A DNA stretch of 64,000 nucleotides from Lachnospiraceae bacterium M18-1. GTDB lineage: Bacteria; Bacillota; Clostridia; Lachnospirales; Lachnospiraceae. The notes below the pieces were generated by a model. The model was not told the DNA's origin, did not search any database, and saw only the letters and a program-made list of their open reading frames with translations. Where the stretch lies: NCBI GenBank assembly GCA_000403295.2, contig KE159605.1:1758193-1822192 (forward strand), written 5' to 3'. Both the position numbers and the translations under genes were made by a program. The first letter of the stretch is position 1. Every line of letters begins with the position of its first letter. Below are positions 61,401-64,000 of this stretch, piece by piece.

Positions 61401-62144
61401 CATATAAGGCCCGTCCGGTTCCTCACAGATCCGGATCCCCTGCGCTAAAAGTTCCTGGACATCCGCAAGATACTGCTTCACCTGTGCCATAGCCTTCCAA
61501 AAACAGGCCGGCTCCTCCAATTCCTCATCCCCCGGCGTGCAGGGCGCATACATCTGCGCACACTGCCTGAGCCACTTCTCAGGCTGCGGATAGCTTCTGG
61601 AATACTCATAGAGCTGCAGGATCAGTTCTTCCAGCTTCCGGTCATTTCTCCCGCTGCCCATCTTTTCCACAAACTCCAGAAAGTCTTCCGCCCCTTCCGC
61701 ATAACATTCCTCCAGCAGTTCCTCCAGGACATCCTGCTTCAGGAGTTTTAATTCCCCTTCCTCCGCGATCCGAAATCCCGGGTCAATGTCAATGACATGA
61801 AAATGCTCCCGGATCACCGAAAGGCAGAAGCTGTGGATGGTGGTGATCAAGGCGCTGTGGATCAAGGTCGCCTGACGCTGCAGATGCACGTCCTCCGGCC
61901 TGTTTTCCAGTTCCTTCTCAATGGCTCCCCGGATCCGTTCCTTCATCTCTGCAGCGGCCGCCTCCGTAAAAGTAACGATCAGAAGGCGGTCCACATCCAC
62001 CGGATGTTCCTGATCCGTCAGGATCCGTATGATCCTCTCCACCAGCACTGCCGTCTTCCCCGAGCCTGCCGCTGCAGACACCAGGATATTCCGGTTCCGC
62101 AGTTCGATCACCTTGGTCTGCTCCTTGGTCCATTGTACCCCCAT
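58488..62144 (-). CDS. addA: Helicase-exonuclease AddAB, subunit AddA
   Basis: 1218 residues. UvrD-type helicase: Walker A SAAAGSGKTAVLVERI (about 22-37), DEYQDSNLIQE, the motif III region with GDVKQSIYRFR, IHKSKGLEFPIVFVAG, and RVLYVAMTRAKEKL. A C-terminal RecB-type nuclease ends with LIVLDYKTDKAR. It resects double-strand breaks for RecA-dependent repair, pausing at Chi. It starts directly after the addB stop codon. Confidence 0.97.
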   Translation of the reverse strand: MGVQWTKEQTKVIELRNRNILVSAAAGSGKTAVLVERIIRILTDQEHPVDVDRLLIVTFTEAAAAEMKERIRGAIEKELENRPEDVHLQRQATLIHSALITTIHSFCLSVIREHFHVIDIDPGFRIAEEGELKLLKQDVLEELLEECYAEGAEDFLEFVEKMGSGRNDRKLEELILQLYEYSRSYPQPEKWLRQCAQMYAPCTPGDEELEEPACFWKAMAQVKQYLADVQELLAQGIRICEEPDGPYMYGETLEADLEMLEGILAADTFAGLYERISAVSWKRLSGKKDESVSPEKRDQVKAFRDQVKKLVKDLAGTYFYERPEELLQDMESSCGVMKVFTELVIRFGEAFAEQKRSKNMIDFSDMEQFALRILTQEQGGELVPSPAAREYQEQFVEVMIDEYQDSNLIQEAILTCVSTVSRGKNNIFMVGDVKQSIYRFRLSRPELFMEKYDTYDTGDSDRQRIDLHRNFRSRAEVLDSVNDVFRRIMRKELGGIVYDGQAALYPGADFEPLLGADGVSVNETELLILDTSDLELPDEEGETRYAQGTDRQLEARMVAKRIHELVRNGRVKDKKTGEYRKARYQDIVILTRSIQGWADVFSAVLMEEGIPAYAGSREGYFEAYEVSVMLDYLRLLDNQRQDVPLAAVLASPFAKLDAGQMAEIRTSYPEGTFYEAAEQYVNAGRMQGFGEENQEGELWRRLDAFYRQLEHFRDMVPFTAIHELLWKIMEDTGYGLYVSAMPGGEQRAANLEMLVEKAAVFEGSSYKGLFNFVRYIEQLQKYNVDYGEANIADEQSDTVRIMSIHKSKGLEFPIVFVAGMGKRFNTQDLRGSMIIHPEWGVGIDAVDLERRTKIPTLLKKIIQREVMLENLGEELRVLYVAMTRAKEKLILTGQLREAEKVLEETALQSECFVSEEALPFYRLAGARNYLDWVLPAVCKRESPVRIYIQSGRDAALLDAAEEKGEMLAKDVLEHWDTSRVYAPELKARLEEQTGFAYPYENDRKMKMKFTVSELKKRAYLSEEGGEQAFEEPDVIPLIPRFLQEQEELAGASRGSAYHKLLELLDFTKEYEETSLQDAIDRLKEEKKLSEEMAACIRIRDILGFLHCASGQRMHRAAQQSLLYKEQPFVLGVDAKEIYPEVTGGEVILIQGIIDVYFEEDGELIVLDYKTDKARRPEDLKEKYHAQLEYYAEALELLLGKKVKEKLIYSFTLKEEIQV

Positions 62145-64000
62145 TTACAGCTCCCCCCTTTCCGTCTCCATCCGGATGTGCTCCATGACTTCTTCTTTTG
62201 AGTAGTTCTCCAGGCTCCGGTAAGCATACCCGTCCAGCCGCGGATCAAAACCGCAGATTCCGCGGTAGGCACAATAATCACAGCCTGTACTTCCATTCAG
62301 TTCATAGGGCGCGGCCTCCGCATGCCCTCCTCCCATCTGTGCTTTCAGTTCCTGTTCCTTCTTCTTTGCAAAGGCCAAGAAGAGCGCAAAATCCTCCGGC
62401 GGCAGAGTACGGGAACTTTTGCTCAGGCTTCCGTCCTTATTTCTCCCCACCGGGATCAGATTGGAGCTGCCGCTCAATCCCCGCTCCAGATGTTCGATCA
62501 CTGTCTCGTCTGCATTCACCAGGCCGTCCAGCCGGAGCTCTTTCAGAAGCTTCCCTTCCAGAACCTGGTCGTTTGATTCCTTCTCCACAAAGGGATCCTG
62601 CATACGGTAATAAAAGATTCCCGCCGGAACTACTTCCTTCCCTGGCGCATCCCCCTTAGCAGTTTTCTTTTTTTCCAGCTCCAGCGCCGCATTGAGATAT
62701 ACCGGAAGCTGCATCTGGAGCCCGTGATAAAAGGCCGTGATGTCAAAGCTTTTCATCCCAGTCTTATAATCGGTCACCTTTACGTAGACATTCCCGTCAT
62801 CCTCGCAGGTATCGATCCGGTCGATCTTCCCGCTGCCGAATTTCAGTTCAAAGCCGCTGGGACGGAAATCCCCCTGGGCCATCTGCTTTGTCAGCGCCCA
62901 CACGGAACGCCGGATCAGGTTCGTGATCCGCGTGATCATATATTCATTGCGTGCGCTGCTGAACAATACCGTATTGCCGTAGTCCGCGATGCTCTCCTCC
63001 ACGCTCTCCCGGATCAGCTGTTCCCGAAGCTCCTCGGTCAGCTCCGCCCAGTCCATCCGGTACTCCTCCGCCTTCCGGGCAAACCGCTCCATAGACTGGT
63101 GGGCGATATTTCCCAGATCTAATGACTCGAACTGGTACTGCTCCCGTTCCGACAGACGCAGCCCATAGGTCAGAAAATGAGCGTAGGCGCAGGAGGCAAA
63201 CTGCTCCAGCCGGGTCACACTCACCCGGGAAGCCTCTCCGAAGAGCCTCTCTGCCGCTGCCTTTGCCAGAAGATCCGGCTCCTTCCTGTAAAATGCCGCA
63301 TCCAAGATTCGGCCCACCCTCTCTGGCTCCTGCTTCCGATACCAGGTATACAGCTCTTTCCATTCCTCGCCGAGCCCCTGCCTCCGGCTGCGGAGTCCCG
63401 CGGCGACACAGGCCGCGCCCGTATCCCGGGTCAGCTCCTGCTCCGAAAGGGTGCGCATGTTTACATCTGACACCTGGATCCCAGGAAACAGGCGGCGGAT
63501 GTCCTGGATCAGGTAAGCCGGACGCAGAGCCTTCCCGTCGGAGGATACCTTGCTGAATGACAGGTACAGCTTTTCCGAGGGCTTCGTCAGATTCATATAG
63601 AGATAAAATTTCTGGATATAAGTCTTTTCCTTTGCCCCCGGAGAAAGGGACAGCTTCTGTTTTGAAAATTTTTCCCTGTCCCGTTCCGACAAAAGCCCGC
63701 CCTGCCCCAGATTTCCGGGAAGAAAGGTATCGTTGGCTCCCACAAAAAACAAAACCTTCAGGTTGTTCAGCCGTGTCCTCTCCACATCACCGATGACCAC
63801 CTGGTCCAGGCTGGGCGGAATGACCCCCACCTTGGCCTCCTCCAGCCCGGCATCCAGAAGCTCCCGGTATTCCTGCAGGGATACCGGTTCCTCCCCCAAA
63901 AGCTCTGTAAATTTGTCAAACAGTTCGATCACAATACGGTAAACCTGGGAATACTCTTTTGCCAGCGCCAGCTCTCCCATAGACTGAAACAGAAGCTCCT
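62145..64000 (-). CDS. addB: Helicase-exonuclease AddAB, subunit AddB (partial, runs off the window)
   Basis: The 3' end of addB; the reading frame stays open to the window edge, so at least 618 codons are here and about 500 lie outside. Visible parts are the inactivated helicase fold (ERTRLNNLKVLFFVGANDTF, LSFSKVSSDGK), the nuclease motif VKVTDYKTGMKSFD, and the 4Fe-4S cysteines in FASCAYAHF and CDYCAYRGIC. It is in front of addA with no gap. Confidence 0.96.
   Translation of the reverse strand, partial: ELLFQSMGELALAKEYSQVYRIVIELFDKFTELLGEEPVSLQEYRELLDAGLEEAKVGVIPPSLDQVVIGDVERTRLNNLKVLFFVGANDTFLPGNLGQGGLLSERDREKFSKQKLSLSPGAKEKTYIQKFYLYMNLTKPSEKLYLSFSKVSSDGKALRPAYLIQDIRRLFPGIQVSDVNMRTLSEQELTRDTGAACVAAGLRSRRQGLGEEWKELYTWYRKQEPERVGRILDAAFYRKEPDLLAKAAAERLFGEASRVSVTRLEQFASCAYAHFLTYGLRLSEREQYQFESLDLGNIAHQSMERFARKAEEYRMDWAELTEELREQLIRESVEESIADYGNTVLFSSARNEYMITRITNLIRRSVWALTKQMAQGDFRPSGFELKFGSGKIDRIDTCEDDGNVYVKVTDYKTGMKSFDITAFYHGLQMQLPVYLNAALELEKKKTAKGDAPGKEVVPAGIFYYRMQDPFVEKESNDQVLEGKLLKELRLDGLVNADETVIEHLERGLSGSSNLIPVGRNKDGSLSKSSRTLPPEDFALFLAFAKKKEQELKAQMGGGHAEAAPYELNGSTGCDYCAYRGICGFDPRLDGYAYRSLENYSKEEVMEHIRMETERGEL

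Noticed and set aside
59637..61448. A 603-codon frame antisense to addA
   Set aside because: Shadow of addA with no recognisable domains or ribosome site.

Overview
The window reads as the chromosome of a spore-forming gut Firmicute, most likely a Lachnospiraceae member (Clostridia), with a G+C content that looks near 50%. The signs are an alpha/beta-type small acid-soluble spore protein, an AddAB recombination nuclease, FabK-type fatty-acid synthesis, a non-discriminating AspRS next to GatCAB, an EFR1-type flavodoxin-ferredoxin, and T-box leaders on aminoacyl-tRNA synthetase genes. Nearly all genes lie on the minus strand. Only carbamate kinase, the aldo/keto reductases, one lipoprotein and EFR1 are on the plus strand. 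I saw no rRNA, tRNA, CRISPR array, prophage or intact transposase.

Left part (1-20 kb): arcC; an orphan AbrB-like protein; an aldo/keto reductase behind a MerR-type promoter, followed by a 5'-truncated second reductase; a two-component system with an FtsX-type ABC transporter (probably cell-envelope/antimicrobial-peptide response); a 1236-residue secreted repeat protein whose sorting signal stops early; a Cu/Zn superoxide dismutase; an RluA pseudouridine synthase; and a degraded accessory stretch holding an internally deleted AAA-ATPase/nuclease, a RelE-type toxin with a nonsense codon, and many palindromes. After that come queA, an RDD membrane protein and sppA.

Middle (20-37 kb): pheS-pheT behind a T-box leader, then the complete type II fatty-acid operon in the order fabH-acpP-fabK-fabD-fabG-fabF-accB-fabZ-accC-accDA-nitronate monooxygenase-like-marR. 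Its promoter overlaps a perfect FabT-like operator, and the likely cognate MarR repressor is the last gene. accD and accA are fused, and the linker is a 48-bp tandem repeat.

Right part (37-64 kb): lipoprotein, BrkB-like membrane protein, a probable 6S RNA, EFR1, htpG under a CIRCE element, the tRNA-dependent asparagine/glutamine set aspS - zinc-ribbon protein - gatC - gatA - gatB behind a T-box leader, the division module ftsE-ftsX-M23 hydrolase-S41 protease, a CdaR-type regulator, a WecG/TagA-like glycosyltransferase, a spore protein, a PadR-DUF1700-DUF4097-PspC envelope operon with a palindromic promoter, and addB-addA (addB runs off the right edge).

The least expected signal is a set of dispersed intergenic palindromes. 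One family carries the terminal motif GTTACTATTCACAGCC: a 195-bp element at 36598-36792, a left-end fragment at 17805-17841 sharing 36 of 37 bases, and an internal fragment at 58428-58466 sharing 39 identical bases. Shorter GTTAC...GTAAC palindromes lie in several other intergenic gaps. Several palindromes sit next to degraded genes.
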